From Auricularia sp. M13 (taxonomy: Eukaryota; Basidiomycota; Agaricomycetes; Auriculariales; Auriculariaceae), in contig CM073200.1 in assembly GCA_037042915.1 (NCBI GenBank), forward strand, positions 3,282,832-3,346,831: 64,000 nucleotides of DNA, in the 5' to 3' direction. Below are positions 42,705 to 53,038 of this stretch, in pieces. Every line of letters starts with the position of its first letter. The stretch's first letter is position 1. Made by a program: the position numbers and the translations under genes. The notes under the pieces are model-generated. The model was given only the letters and a program-made list of their open reading frames with translations. It was not told the DNA's origin and ran no database searches.

Positions 42705-44412
42705 CTACTCGACTGACTGAGTCGAAGACACCCAGACCGCAGACAAAGGAAGAGGGCCGATAGCTACGTCTTCAAGCACGTCGCGGTGCATAAAATGCGC
42801 GACCGCGACCCTCTGGCCGTCTTTGTGCGTCACGGCGTGGGGCAGAATGCCGCCTCGTAGGAACACCAGTGTTCCCGGCCGATATTCGATTTCCAGGTCC
42901 AGCACACGCATCACGCCCGACTTGTAGCAACCAACGGTTGCGACTGGCGTCCAGGCCATTTTCATATCCTTGGTGTCCGTGTGCAACGGCGTTTCGCGGT
43001 TATAGATCAGCGAACGACCGTGAAAGAAAGTGGGGTCGATGGCACTGAGCGCCGCATATGCGGGAAATTTCTCCCCAAGGCGCTGCTTTGCGGCGGTAAA
43101 CACAGCGTACTGCGGGGGGTCCACCAGCTGGAACAGATGGTCGAGCCGTTTGCTCATGACCCGAAGTTGCTTCAGCAAGCGCATGGTCGCGTTGAAAGTC
43201 TTTATTTTGTTGAGAATGTCGCGCGACGGTCCCGCGGGGCCACTCTGGATGAGGATTTAGCGTTGTTAGACAGAACTGAAGCAGCTACGCACATGGCGGC
43301 CCACCGCGCGCCATACGGTGACGAGCTGAAAGACCCCGTGTACCTCGCTCTTGACATGGCGTCTGGTATAACTTCTCGCGGTGTCGCGAGCGTTTTTATC
43401 CGCGGCTTTCTTGATGTTCACCTCGACCTCGCGCCCGAAATCGATGAGGAGCTTGTAGAATATTTTCTGACGCGGCGGTAAGCTTGGCAACCAAATTCTG
43501 TGCCCTTCTCACCCTCGCGTTGCCTCGCAGCCATCTCGGAAAGACGATGACGGCAGGGACGCCTTTCTCGTCGACCGCCATCCTTGGTTGTTGACCCTTC
43601 CATTTCGTCTTGGGCATTTTATCGAAGTTTGGCAGGGGCCGGACGATTCGCTTCTGATCTGCGGAGAGGTGCGATTTGAAGTCAAGACCCTTCACCACGT
43701 CTGAGAGGGTGAGAAACGTCGCGAGACTGCAGGAACGAGGTGCGTACGAATGTTCCGCTTTGCGTTTTCCCATGACCTTGTGTTGATTCTGTACCACTTG
43801 CGCCAGAATTCCTGCGTTGGGCTAGGAATCGCACGGTCAGCGCGCGAGAGCAACGTGAGAATCGCTCACTTTCGCTTTCGCTTGCGCGACTTCTTCCGTT
43901 GCGGACCTTTGCTGTCGATTTCTGCTTGGCCGACACGAGTGTTGGCGGGACAGGATGCAGGACGAGGTTCCTGTTCTTTAGATGCGCGGCTTGTGATAGA
44001 ATTAGTGATATGTATGCACAAGCTAACGATGGAGCATACGTGCGCAGAGGTGTAGGCCCGGGCTCGTCGATCTCAAACGGCACCGGGACTTCACCCTCAT
44101 CGTCTGACCACTCGGACACATCGCTATCTTTGCCGACGTCGTCGTTGTCGTCGTCACCGTCGATGGCAGACATCGTCTCCTCTGTGCCATCGGCAGAGAG
44201 ACCGAACATTTCCCGCACAATTTCGTTCGTGAGCGCTTCTCCTCTGACAGCCTCCAGGACCTGTTCGAAGCTAACTGCCATAGCGGATTCTTCGTCGTAG
44301 GCAGCTATGACTCTGTGAGAACGATTTTCGCGCACGACGAGAACCGTGACCCACCAATATCGAGATCTGCGGTCAACTGCGACAGTTCCTCAAGCTCCAT
44401 TGGCATCGACAT
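42705..44412 (-). CDS. TET/JBP-family 2-oxoglutarate/Fe(II) dioxygenase
   Basis: TET/JBP enzymes oxidise 5-methylcytosine (or thymine) in DNA using Fe(II) and 2-oxoglutarate, and act in the nucleus. The ATG at 44,412 reads MSMPMELEELSQLTADLDI, then a 44-bp intron, then MAVSFEQVLEAVRGEALTN, an acidic stretch and a basic region (QPRMAVDEKGVPAVIVFPRW). The catalytic part ends the gene: FFHGRSLIYNRETPLHTD gives the iron-binding His and Asp, EYRPGTLVFLRGGILPHAV the second iron His, and QRVAVAHF the Arg that binds 2-oxoglutarate. The order H-x-D...H...R is complete. About five introns join the parts. Basidiomycetes carry expanded families of such genes, often beside KDZ transposons, as here. It looks intact. 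Confidence 0.82.
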
Positions 44413-45466
44413 GGTGAGTTGATTCAAAACCGAGCGGGAATCGCAACCTTAGAGCACTTGAAGCTTTCCCGGCCGCCTCGAGGACAAACGCGTGCGAGGA
44501 CTCGCCGTGAGGCAAAGTGGCGCCAGGTGCGTGCGGCTGGCGATTAGCAATCTGTCCGAATCGGGATAAGCTTGGCGTCAGGGCTCGCTCCGGATCAGAT
44601 AAGCCGTGAGCGTGTTGCAAGGCTGCGGAGGTTGAAACCCGCTTCCCGGGTTGACCCAGTGGTCGCACACCGCCCAAGTACCTGTGCCAGCGCAGCGCAG
44701 GCACGGTACTTGGGCTCGTGCATGCAGCCTTGCTGACTGCGCAGCGCTGGTCACGCGCGCGTGCCGGTTCCGCGAACACGCGGCCAACCCCAACCATGCA
44801 CTTGACACCTGTCCCCCCTGTTTTTTTGTGAAATATTTCGGTCGGAATAGCCTCCTGACCACATCCCGTAGTAGATAGACGCGTAAATCGCGCAAAAGAA
44901 GTGCAGCAACGCCGCGCGATACCCACGTGTACCGGAGCGCGAACCACACGAGTCACATCACGTGACCGTGTCCCGGAACGGACATCTCACCCATCCGGTG
45001 TCCGAATCTCACTGAGAAACCTCGTGAGAAATGAGAATGGACCATGCTGGCCATGTGAGTCCTTGTGGGACGGAAATGGGACAAAATCGACCAGCTCATT
45101 GTTCATCACACCCGGCTCACAACGACTTGTCACACAGATTGACATGGACTGAGAAACCACATGAGGGCTGAGGCATTAAGTCACCGTTGTGAGATGAACT
45201 GTCATGGAGCTCCAAACCCGGTGAACGTCGCGTTTGTGAGGTAAACGGTGCGTCGGGCGGCCGCGATTGCACCACCCCATCGACACTGAAGGAGGTGAAG
45301 GTCGTCTTATGACGCCGTCCTGATAAGCTGAGCTGTATGGACGTGTGGCTATAAATTCTCATCATTAAAGGACTCTCCATCCCTCAAACAGCCGTTCCGG
45401 TCGCGTTTCCGTCTGCCCTCTCCATACACTCCTCTCCTCTCTCAGCGCCCCGCGTTCAGTCTACGC
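44413..45466. other. upstream region of the TET/JBP gene
   Basis: About 1.05 kb separates the TET/JBP start (minus) from a small plus-strand gene. It contains a strong hairpin at 44,672-44,715 and a stretch of loosely repeated GTGAGAAA/CTCACAA words at about 45,000-45,240. Open frames on both strands lack motifs. Confidence 0.4.
44672..44715. repeat. hairpin, 16-bp stem and 11-base loop
   Basis: GCCCAAGTACCTGTGCC (44,672-44,688) pairs with GGCACGGTACTTGGGC (44,700-44,715) with one bulged base, around the loop AGCGCAGCGCA. It lies 260 bp upstream of the TET/JBP start codon and could be a regulator site or a small fossil insertion. Confidence 0.75.
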
Positions 45467-45884
45467 ATGGAGATATCCGTGAGGTGGCTGCGCGCCCCTG
45501 CTTTTGTCGACTCGGTATGTCGATGATTCAAGTGCGAGCAAACGATATCCTGACTTGCGTGTTGTCTAGCTGCTCGCGAGCCCCTCTCCCGCCGAAACCG
45601 ATTCGGTGTATCGCCTTTATAGGCAGTATTGTGAGGACATTATTCGGAACGATCTCCAACTGTGGGCGCGCATCGTCGCCGCGCAGCTGCCCGCGACGGC
45701 GCGGCTCCTCGACTCCGTCGGTCGTCGATGGCCTGTACTCCCGGAGAACGCGCGGCGCTACGCGGAGCAACTCCTCCGCCAGGTCCAGCTGGACTATACC
45801 TTCAATCTCCCCCTCGTCGTCGACGCGGAGGACTACGAGGTCGTCGAGCGCGCGGATGGAGGGGCCGAGCAGGAGCCTAAGTAG
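45467..45884 (+). CDS. small cargo protein of 120 residues, function unknown
   Basis: Exon 1 (45,467-45,514) reads MEISVRWLRAPAFVDS. A 55-bp intron GTATGT...TTGTCTAG with a CTGAC branch site leads in phase 0 to exon 2 (45,570-45,884), which reads LLASPSPAETDSVYRLYRQ and ends ERADGGAEQEPK. The product is probably all-helical and acidic at its end, with no zinc site or membrane helix. Clean splice signals and an in-frame join support a real gene. I recognise no family. It lies between the TET/JBP gene and the large unknown cargo block. Confidence 0.65.
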
Positions 45885-46374
45885 GGATCGCCGTTGTAAT
45901 GTCTCCAACTTTGTCTCACTGCCCGTATTTTTTCTTGAACTCGATTTTGCCATGAATTTGATTTTTTTCACGCTGATACTTTGAGAGGATTCGCACCGCA
46001 AAAGAGTGAGACGAAAGAAATGAATTATTCAGGCGCTGTCGAGCGGAGTTGACAGGAAACTAATATCGGGCGGCTAAGGCCGGCGGCTCCCCAGCTCTCT
46101 CTTACTTCGTGGCACGACTCCGTGACCACCGAAGGCAGACACCGCAGAGAAGTCCGGGCAAGAATCCTTGCCTGCGATATCTGTGTGTGCATAAGCTCTG
46201 CGAGGGGCTCCGCGAGTCAGCGAGACTACCTGACCGCAACTCTGCGGACAGGCGACCGCTCGCGCCAGGAGAAGGGCTGCCAGCTGAGCGCCACAGCACG
46301 GCCCTGCCATTGGCCAGTGGATTTTCTACTGCGGCAAGTGAGCCAGGAATTTACGCAACCACAGAATCGAAGAC

Positions 46375-47434
46375 ATGGACATCGACGACGGCGATCGCAT
46401 GGACTCGAGTGGTCCCCGTAGGGAACCGTGAGTATCTGATGGTAGCACCTTGCACTCATATTCATAAAACATCGTCTAGGACGGAACTCGATGGCCGGGG
46501 TCTGCCACAGGATGGCGACGGTGGACTTGGGAGCTGGAGTGGAGCACGGCAACGTGCCCCGCAGTATGTATATTCTTCGCACCGACAGATCGTAGCACTG
46601 ATCTGTCGCGGTGCGCAGGGACCCCAGCGGTCGAAATCTTGGCTCTTCGAGCTTGAACGCGCCCGTGCGAGCCGAAAACAGGCTGCCGCCACTGAGGTGT
46701 GTAACTCGGCCGTTTCGTCGTCCAAAGGCCGTTTTAACTTGCAACGTAGTACCATCACGCAGCCCCTGGCAGAGGCATCTCGATGAAACGCCTGCATGGC
46801 GGGCGAGTTGGGCGGGCTCTTCCCACAAGGGTTCCTTTCGGGGATGCAGTACTGGTGTGCATGGCCAAACGTCACCAGGCCTCGATATCTCGTCCGCTGC
46901 AATCGCAGCGTCGTCCCCGAAATTCCGGGCGAGGGTCTTCAAACGCGTTGCATCGACGGCCGCCATGGTCTTAACGAGGGCGCCCACCTTCCTCAGTTCT
47001 ACGACGCCAACCAGACTCACACCCCTTACACGCCCCTCCTCACCGCACCATGGAATCTCGTGCCGTTTCACACCGACCGACCGTGGTACAATCTCGAGCA
47101 GGAGGACCCGTCTGGCGACTTGGGCTGGTTCCAGTTGAAGCGCATCTACGTGAGACCGGTTGGGGCCAATATCTACATGCTCAACAGCGAAGTTCGTCAC
47201 GGAGTCCGCGTAAACGTCGACCAGGAGCTGCAAGCATGGGCTGACATGCCGTTGGACTATGAGGACTGGAAGAATCGTGAAATCAAGAAGTCCCTGTCCA
47301 ATGTAGCACGTACCCCCGGGCAAATCATGAACTCGCTTCTCGCTCTGACCGATATCTTACTCAATCACTGTTTGGGCGACTGGGAACTGACTCAAGCCTT
47401 CGCCGACTGGCAGGGCTGTCTGAACGAGCTTTGA
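46375..47434 (+). CDS. unknown cargo coding block, part A
   Basis: The best-supported segment is 46,796-47,434, a 212-residue frame reading GLFPQGFLSGMQYWCAWPN, PWNLVPFHTDRPWYNLEQED and LGWFQLKRIYVRPVGANIYM. It is rich in Trp, Tyr and Pro and looks like a folded globular protein. An upstream start at 46,375 (MDIDDGDRMDSSGPRREP) with a normal intron (GTGAGTATC...CGTCTAG) may be the true N-terminus, but I could not join it to the main frame. The stop at 47,432 is only three bases before the next open block, so parts A, B and C may be one long multi-exon gene. No known family was recognised. Confidence 0.5.
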
Positions 47435-47437
47435 GGC

Positions 47438-48490
47438 ATGAGAGCAGAAGCTAAGCTAGGAAGGACCAGCATCAGGACCAGCGGTTACGGCGCACTCTTT
47501 CCGCGGACAGGACTCGGTGAAAGCGTCTACTATAGCGAGCTTCAGGAGCTGGAAGGTCGTCTGCACGTCCGAACTCACGAACGGCATGCTCTCAACTGCC
47601 GAGGAGTCTTTACCCGCGACGTGGCTGTCGCAAATGGCTATGCTAGCGTCGATGTCGCCACCTGGTACATCGAGCCATTCGACCCGACGGTGTTCGAGAA
47701 CCTGCGAAACCTCCAGCGGCAGGGCGTGCTCAAGCGGGCAACATACTTCAAATACGGTACCGAGCGCTGTGGGTACATGCGCGCCGTCGAGAAGCGCTTC
47801 CACGAAGTCCCGCTGCCCGCGTTCGATGCTCTGGCTTTTGCCCAATCGGGTCGGCCTACGCCAAGTCCGTCCTGGAGGGTGGTGGCGGGACCAGCCAAGT
47901 ACCATCGAACGCCGAACAACAGATTGCGCCGTTGGACGATGGTGCCATGTCTCCCCCTCCCCCGTCACAGTCTCGCCGCTGCTGTCGCACGCGCCGCTGC
48001 CGTCTGTTTCGCAACCCCATCCGGCGACCATTGCTGCGACGCAACGGGATCCTCGGCTCCGTTTGCCCGCTAAACCGGTGACCTCGCAAGACGCTGCAAC
48101 ACCGGTGCCCGCGCCAGCAGATGCAGCTCCGAACGCCTTGGACCTCGTCGACATGAATGTGGTCGTTGACGAGCCCGTGGCGTCGACAAGCACGTCTCGC
48201 ACGGCGGTCGGCGAGGCTGTTGCGACTGCAAGCACCACGCCCATGGCGGTCGACGAGCCTGTGGCATCGTCGAGTACCAGCACGTCGCACATGGCGGTCG
48301 ATGAGCCCGTGGCATCGGCGAGCACGTCGCGCACGCCAATCGGCAGGCCAGGTGCGGTTGCCAGTAGTGACAATGGCGGAAGGAAGAGGAAAGGTAAGCT
48401 TCATATGCAGCTATGCGCTCACGTCCTGAACTTGATGATCAGACCGCAATTACAGCCAAGCAGCTTCAGACCGGAAGCGCCGCAAGAAAG
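47438..48490 (+). CDS. unknown cargo coding block, part B with repeat linker
   Basis: From ATG 47,438 the frame reads through GYGALFPRTGLGESVYYSEL, VFTRDVAVANGYASVDVATW and ATYFKYGTERCGYMRAVEKR to about 47,880. After a probable intron another frame (about 47,975-48,390) reads PVTSQDAATPVPAPADAAP and then four imperfect copies of a VDEPVASxST unit, a disordered linker, ending in basic GGRKRKGK. An intron with a GTAAGC donor at about 48,393 follows. The first part looks globular and conserved in style with part A. It may belong to the same gene as parts A and C. No function can be assigned. Confidence 0.45.
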
Positions 48491-48539
48491 ACAAGGGCGA
48501 GAGTAAGCTTGCGCTCTCATCTTCGCCAAAGCAGCGATA

Positions 48540-50835
48540 CTGATATTGGTCGATGACCCAGAAGCCAACGACGATGCTCCGGGACAGGAACCTCGACATC
48601 GGAGAGTCGCCCAGCACCTGATGCGAGACAAGGGCATCGTGGTCAAGACGAAAAATGTCGAGCTGGGCGATGTCGTGGTTACCCGGTTCCACACCACTGA
48701 ACGTCCGCCATGGTTCCCAGACACGTTCAGACGCGCGGAGAATATCGTGGGCCGTGTGGATCTGACTCGCGAACGCCAGTTGCGTCTCACCCAAGCGATG
48801 GAATACCCGGTGCCCAAGGCGATTCTCGAGCAAGGCCGGCAGCACAAGATGCCGCTCATTTCGTACTTCGTGAACTCGTGGTACCAAGCCAGGCAGAGTC
48901 GGGATTCGGATAATCCTGAGGAGGCAGCAAAACCCAGACAATCAGTAACGCGTGCGATGATCGTCTGGTTGACGTTGCGCAACTACTACCTTTGTCGGCT
49001 TGCTGTTTCCGCCGTGTCCGACGTGCCTGGGCTAACTGGCCCGGAATGGCGCAACGTCTTGAAGCTCTGTGTACCCAGAAAAGATTTGAGGAGGACGATC
49101 GACTACATCGGACTCGATGTAGTTATGGAACAGCCGGCGCCGCGCATCATCTCGCCGCCCGAGGAAAACGACGAAGAGCCATTGGATGAAGTCACAGGTG
49201 ACTCCCACACCGCCACTCGATTGTCTGCAGCACAACCCGATACTCCGTCCTCCTCATCGGTACCGGCATCGTCTTCTCGCCGGTCGCCGCCACCGCCGCC
49301 GTCATCGTCCCAAGCTGCCCCGTCCGATGCTGCGTCGTCCCGAGCATCGCACCCACAGCCAGCCGCACCGCCGGTGTCGCAGACGTCGTATGCTGTTCCG
49401 GCACCACCTCCGTCAACTCGCTCGACATCTCATTCATCGCGTTCACACGCAACACTGCCCACGCATCCATCGTCGTCGTCCAGGGCATCAAGCTCGTCCC
49501 GTACCGCGACACCGCCGGTTGAACCGCAAACGCTGCCCATCCGTCGCGCTCGACAAGCCTTCCAGGGCTCGGATGACGACTTCACAGACTCGGATGATGA
49601 AGACGCGCCCGAGGCCCGCCGATTCCAAAACCCACCACAGTGTCCGAAATTCAGGACCCATTGGTGCGGAATATGTTCGACGTCGCTAGCGAAGGCGAGG
49701 CTCCTGCCCGTTCATCGAACCAGCGAGCAAGTGCGGAGCCGAGGGACTGGTATTTCAAGCCCGGGTCAAATAACCCACGGGCCAAAAAAGAATGGAGTTA
49801 CTTCTATTGGGACAATGAGGCCTTTATCGCCACCACGCCGAAAGGCCGGACTTGGGACGAGACAGAGGGACTTGCTGAATGGTGGGATTATGAGCACAGG
49901 AGAATCCTCTTCCTCCCGGTGACGACATCGGGGCTTGATGGCGAGCATTTCCTGAAGACTAACCTGCCATACACGGATATTCAAGGCAAGGCGGTCTTTA
50001 ATGCGCGCAATGGCAGACCCTCGCGTCGTATCTGGCGGGAGGATTATGAAGGGTATGTCTGCACGCCGTGTTTTCTGCCAGCGGCTTACGGTGTATCTAC
50101 AGCGTGTATGAACGGGCCGGCGTTGCTCGGCCGCTGCAAAAGAAGAGCACTTCCAAGGTTGTTGTGCTGCCTGGTGCTGCAGCGATGCCTCCTCCACCAC
50201 CCCCTCGCCCGCCGACGCCGCCTGCACGCTGCCTGCAAGGTCCGTTTGGCAGCATGCGCGAGTACATCACCGTACTCGGCCCGCCCATGTTCCAAGACAT
50301 CGAGCTACCATGCGTCCCAAGCTTGGACGATGTCGACGATGCTGAGGATAAGATCGTCTGGCCATCAGTTCCCTGGCGCCGCTATGTTCTCTGGGAGCTG
50401 GCTGAGCTCGAGTTCCGGCATGAACTGTTGTGGCTGGATCTCGCCATCCGACAGTCGCATCCCGACCACGAGCCACTGCAGTCTCCCGAGGCTTCAGAAC
50501 GTAACCGGCAGTGTCAAGCCTGCTGGGGTGGCGCGGACTTTACCCCTGCAGCAGACGAGGACGGCAACTGGCTCTGCAGTGATGACCCGGTGCGCAGACT
50601 ACGGGCGTTACACACGTTTGCGTCCTTCATGAAGGCTTGGCCGCGCGCCGCGACGTATCTGAAACCATGGAATGCTCACAAGGACCGCCAGAGTTTCGTC
50701 GCGAGCATGGACGTGTCGTCTTCGCACTTCTATGAGCTCGAGAGTAGCGTCTGGCATTGCTACGCACAGACCTTCTATGACTACCGTCACAAATTGCTGA
50801 CTTTCCCCTATCTCAAGCCGAAACTGCCATTCTGA
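48540..50835 (+). CDS. unknown cargo coding block, part C
   Basis: A frame from about 48,546 reads VDDPEANDDAPGQEPRHRRV, PPWFPDTFRRAENIVGRVDL and LKLCVPRKDLRRTIDYIGLD, then a long Ser/Pro-rich disordered stretch (about 49,200-49,560). A second frame from about 49,640 reads KKEWSYFYWDNEAFIATTPK and EWWDYEHRRILFLPVTTSG. The last frame, from about 50,080 to the stop at 50,833, holds a poly-Pro run, RYVLWELAELEFRHELLWLD, a Cys pair (RQCQACWGG) and ends YLKPKLPF. The Trp/Tyr-rich WSYFYWDNEAF block repeats the style of part A. This is probably the 3' end of a very large cargo gene whose biochemical role is unknown. Confidence 0.5.
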
Positions 50836-52317
50836 TTTACATAGTATGTATATGGATATCGTCTGGATGTGTTACTTGTATAATATAGATGTAGCTCAGC
50901 ATATAATTCAACACGTTTTCGCAGCATCCGTCGACGCCGTGCGACATCGCGTGAATCAATCCACGGTTTATTTTCCATCATCAAAGTGAGTACTATCGAC
51001 AGAAATTGCAAAGGTTCTAATATGCATCATTTTGTAGGAATCATGCAATGGCGACGGTGTCCACGGCCTGCTCGACTGCCCTGGCCAGGCATCGTCCCGG
51101 GCATGGTGCTCGGTGGTGGCGTGGCAGGACGGCGGACTTGAGTCCTCCTTCCAAGCATCGGCGCGTGTTTTCTTTTGACCCTACACAAACGAGCACTCAC
51201 GCGCCGCAGCCAGGCTGTCACCAAAAATGCTCAACCCGCAGCGGAATATACACGGTACGTGTTTTTATTATTGTTCTGGCATTGTCTTTGGGTAGCCCTC
51301 TCGTGGCACCGCGAGCGCGACCGCTGTAGATGGCGTGTACTCGTCATGTTCGCGCTCGAGCACGCCGCGCTCTTATTTCCCTTCACCACCACCGAGTCGG
51401 CGCCACGGGCGCGACTATGCCGCTGGACACGTTCATTGCTTCGGAGTTGAGAAGTGTCGGCGCTGAGAGCACGACAGAGCTGGCGCCGGTCAGTACTCGC
51501 CCTTCTCGCGCCGAGGCTTTTGCCCGGGCGCTGCTTCTTCTTTTTACCCACACGCGCACGGCGCCAGCGCGATGAGCACGACTCCGTGCTCGTCACCGGC
51601 GCCGGCACCGTTTCCCAGACGTCCTACAGCGAGCCAGCGCCGGCGTCGCGAGACTCCGGTGTTGGCCTGTTTGTCCCGACCGCGTGCTCCCCGTCTCCCA
51701 CCCCACACGCTGCTCGCCCCCGCCCAGCCCGCATACACACCCATGAATACCTCAGAGCAAATCCCGGTGCTTCCTGCACCAAATTACACACAAAGTACGT
51801 CTTTATGCGTTGATTATGTTATTCGACCGCAACACCGTCGGCCTGGCCTGCTTCTCCCACCCCCACACGGCGCCGCGCGGCGAGCACGACTCCGTGCTCG
51901 ACGTCACCGGCGCCGTTGCGCTCTTTGTTTTCTGCGCTCGGGCACTTGCCCCAGCGCGTCCTCTGCCCGCCTCTCATCGCGCTCGGGCAAGTGCCCCAGC
52001 TCGTCCTCGTCCTTCCACCCCCGCCTTTCTTCCACCCCGCCTTTCTTCGCGCTCGGGCAAGTGCCCGGGCGCGTGCTCGTCTTGACCCGCCGCCGCCGCT
52101 GACTGCAAGCTCTTTCTCGCGCTGCTGACGCCGCCGACACTTTCTCGCGCTCGGGCTTCTGCAACGGCGTCGGCGCTGCGAGCACGCTTCCGTGATCTGC
52201 CTGCTTGTTGTGGCCCCGGGCTTTTGCCCGAGTCTGTCCCATTCTCCCACCGTCCTATTGTTCGCCTTGCTACCTAGCATTTCTGACTATCGGGCTTCAG
52301 ATTGCCTTGCCGATCGG
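50836..52317. other. GC-rich hairpin-repeat region
   Basis: The first 200 bp are AT-rich 3' sequence. From about 51,340 to 52,230 the DNA is GC-rich and carries repeated short palindromes: GGGCACTTGCCC or its complement at about 51,940, 51,985 and 52,060, a relative GGGCTTTTGCCC near 52,218, and GAGCACGACTCCGTGCTC twice (about 51,573 and 51,880). Long open frames here on both strands arise from GC skew and are not called as genes. Confidence 0.5.
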
Positions 52318-52586
52318 ATGGATGTGTTCTATGCCTACCTCTCCACCTTGCCGCTCCCAGGTGAGTCCTTGGTCATTTGCCCTTGTCATTCTGTCTCTGA
52401 CTTTGCCTCATTTCAGCCATAAGTTTTGAGGAGCATTTTGCTCGTTTCCAAGCCGATTTTGCGTCCCCAGAACCTGTGCATGCGGTCAAGGTCCATCGTC
52501 CGCTGTGGAAGTTGGACAAGGCCACCGCGCTTCTCAAGGCTAAAAATGTTGCTTACAAGGAGCTTCTAGCTGGCCAAAAAGTCTGA
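52318..52586 (+). CDS. small cargo protein of 70 residues, function unknown
   Basis: Exon 1 (52,318-52,360) reads MDVFYAYLSTLPLP. A 56-bp intron GTGAGTCC...CATTTCAG joins in phase 1 to exon 2, which reads ISFEEHFARFQADFASPEPV and ends AKNVAYKELLAGQKV with TGA at 52,584. The protein is helical with a basic C-terminal half. The intron signals are excellent and the frame is preserved, so it is probably real in spite of its size. It is the last gene before the right terminal repeat. Confidence 0.6.
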
Positions 52587-52874
52587 TGGAATTTTACTTT
52601 TTCTGAACCTTCATGTAACCCATGAGGAACACTATTTTCAATTAGATTGGAAGTCGGGAGTTGGGAGTCCGGAGTCCGGAGTCCTAATCTCAAATTTCCC
52701 AATGTGGCCGTTAATAAAGAACCAGGGGAGTCCGGGGTTGGGAGTTGGGAGTCTGGAGTTGATATATCTACTATACAAAATATTTCAGTCTTCATAAAGA
52801 CATAATAAATAAGATTATAATATCATTAATAAATAAGACAAGGAGAGAGGAGTTGGGAGTCGGGAGGAGCTTCC
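52587..52874. repeat. right terminal inverted repeat and subterminal repeats
   Basis: GGGAGTTGGGAGTCCGGAGTC-type copies lie at about 52,650-52,685, 52,726-52,760 and 52,849-52,866, with an AT-rich spacer between. The edge ends GGAGTCGGGAGGAGCTTCC at 52,874, the inverted partner of the left end at 28,253. The next eight bases do not repeat those at the left edge. Confidence 0.65.
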
Positions 52875-53038
52875 GGACTGTAAGAGGTGTAACATATCCG
52901 GTTCGGGCGACCGGCAGCGCACCCAGACATCCCGTCTGAGCGCGCGCGCGCAGTTCGAGCGCGCAGAGAAGCCCGTACCGTAGTACGGGCTGGTAGCGCG
53001 TTGGTGCGCGCTGGGGAGTTTCCGATAAGGTGGATCGG
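52875..53038. other. junction region between composite element and hAT remnant
   Basis: This 164-bp GC-rich stretch contains a near-palindrome around CCCGTACCGTAGTACGGG (52,971-52,988). It belongs to neither neighbour clearly. Confidence 0.4.

Larger units (their letters stand above)
28253..52874. mobile_element. giant composite KDZ transposon carrying a TET/JBP gene
   Basis: The left edge reads GGAAGCTCCTCCCAACTCC and the right edge, on the opposite strand, GGAAGCTCCTCCCGACTCC, an inverted terminal match of 17 of 18 bases. Inside each edge lie subterminal AACTCCCAACTCC/GGACTCC repeats, which otherwise occur only in one internal divergent promoter (35,790-36,140). The 24.6-kb interval holds a KDZ transposase, a TET/JBP dioxygenase and several cargo genes. 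KDZ elements linked to TET/JBP genes are known from Agaricomycetes. About 5.4 kb is later insertions, leaving about 19.2 kb originally. I see no matching target duplication at the edges (CAAGGGTA versus GGACTGTA), so the exact boundaries are inference. Confidence 0.55.

Noticed and set aside
51048-52128. Open frames of 90-176 codons in the GC-rich hairpin region
   Set aside because: They overlap in several frames on both strands, are low-complexity and Pro/Arg-rich, and carry no motif.
28245-52882. A target-site duplication for the composite element
   Set aside because: The eight bases outside the two inverted ends (CAAGGGTA and GGACTGTA) do not match, so no duplication is claimed.
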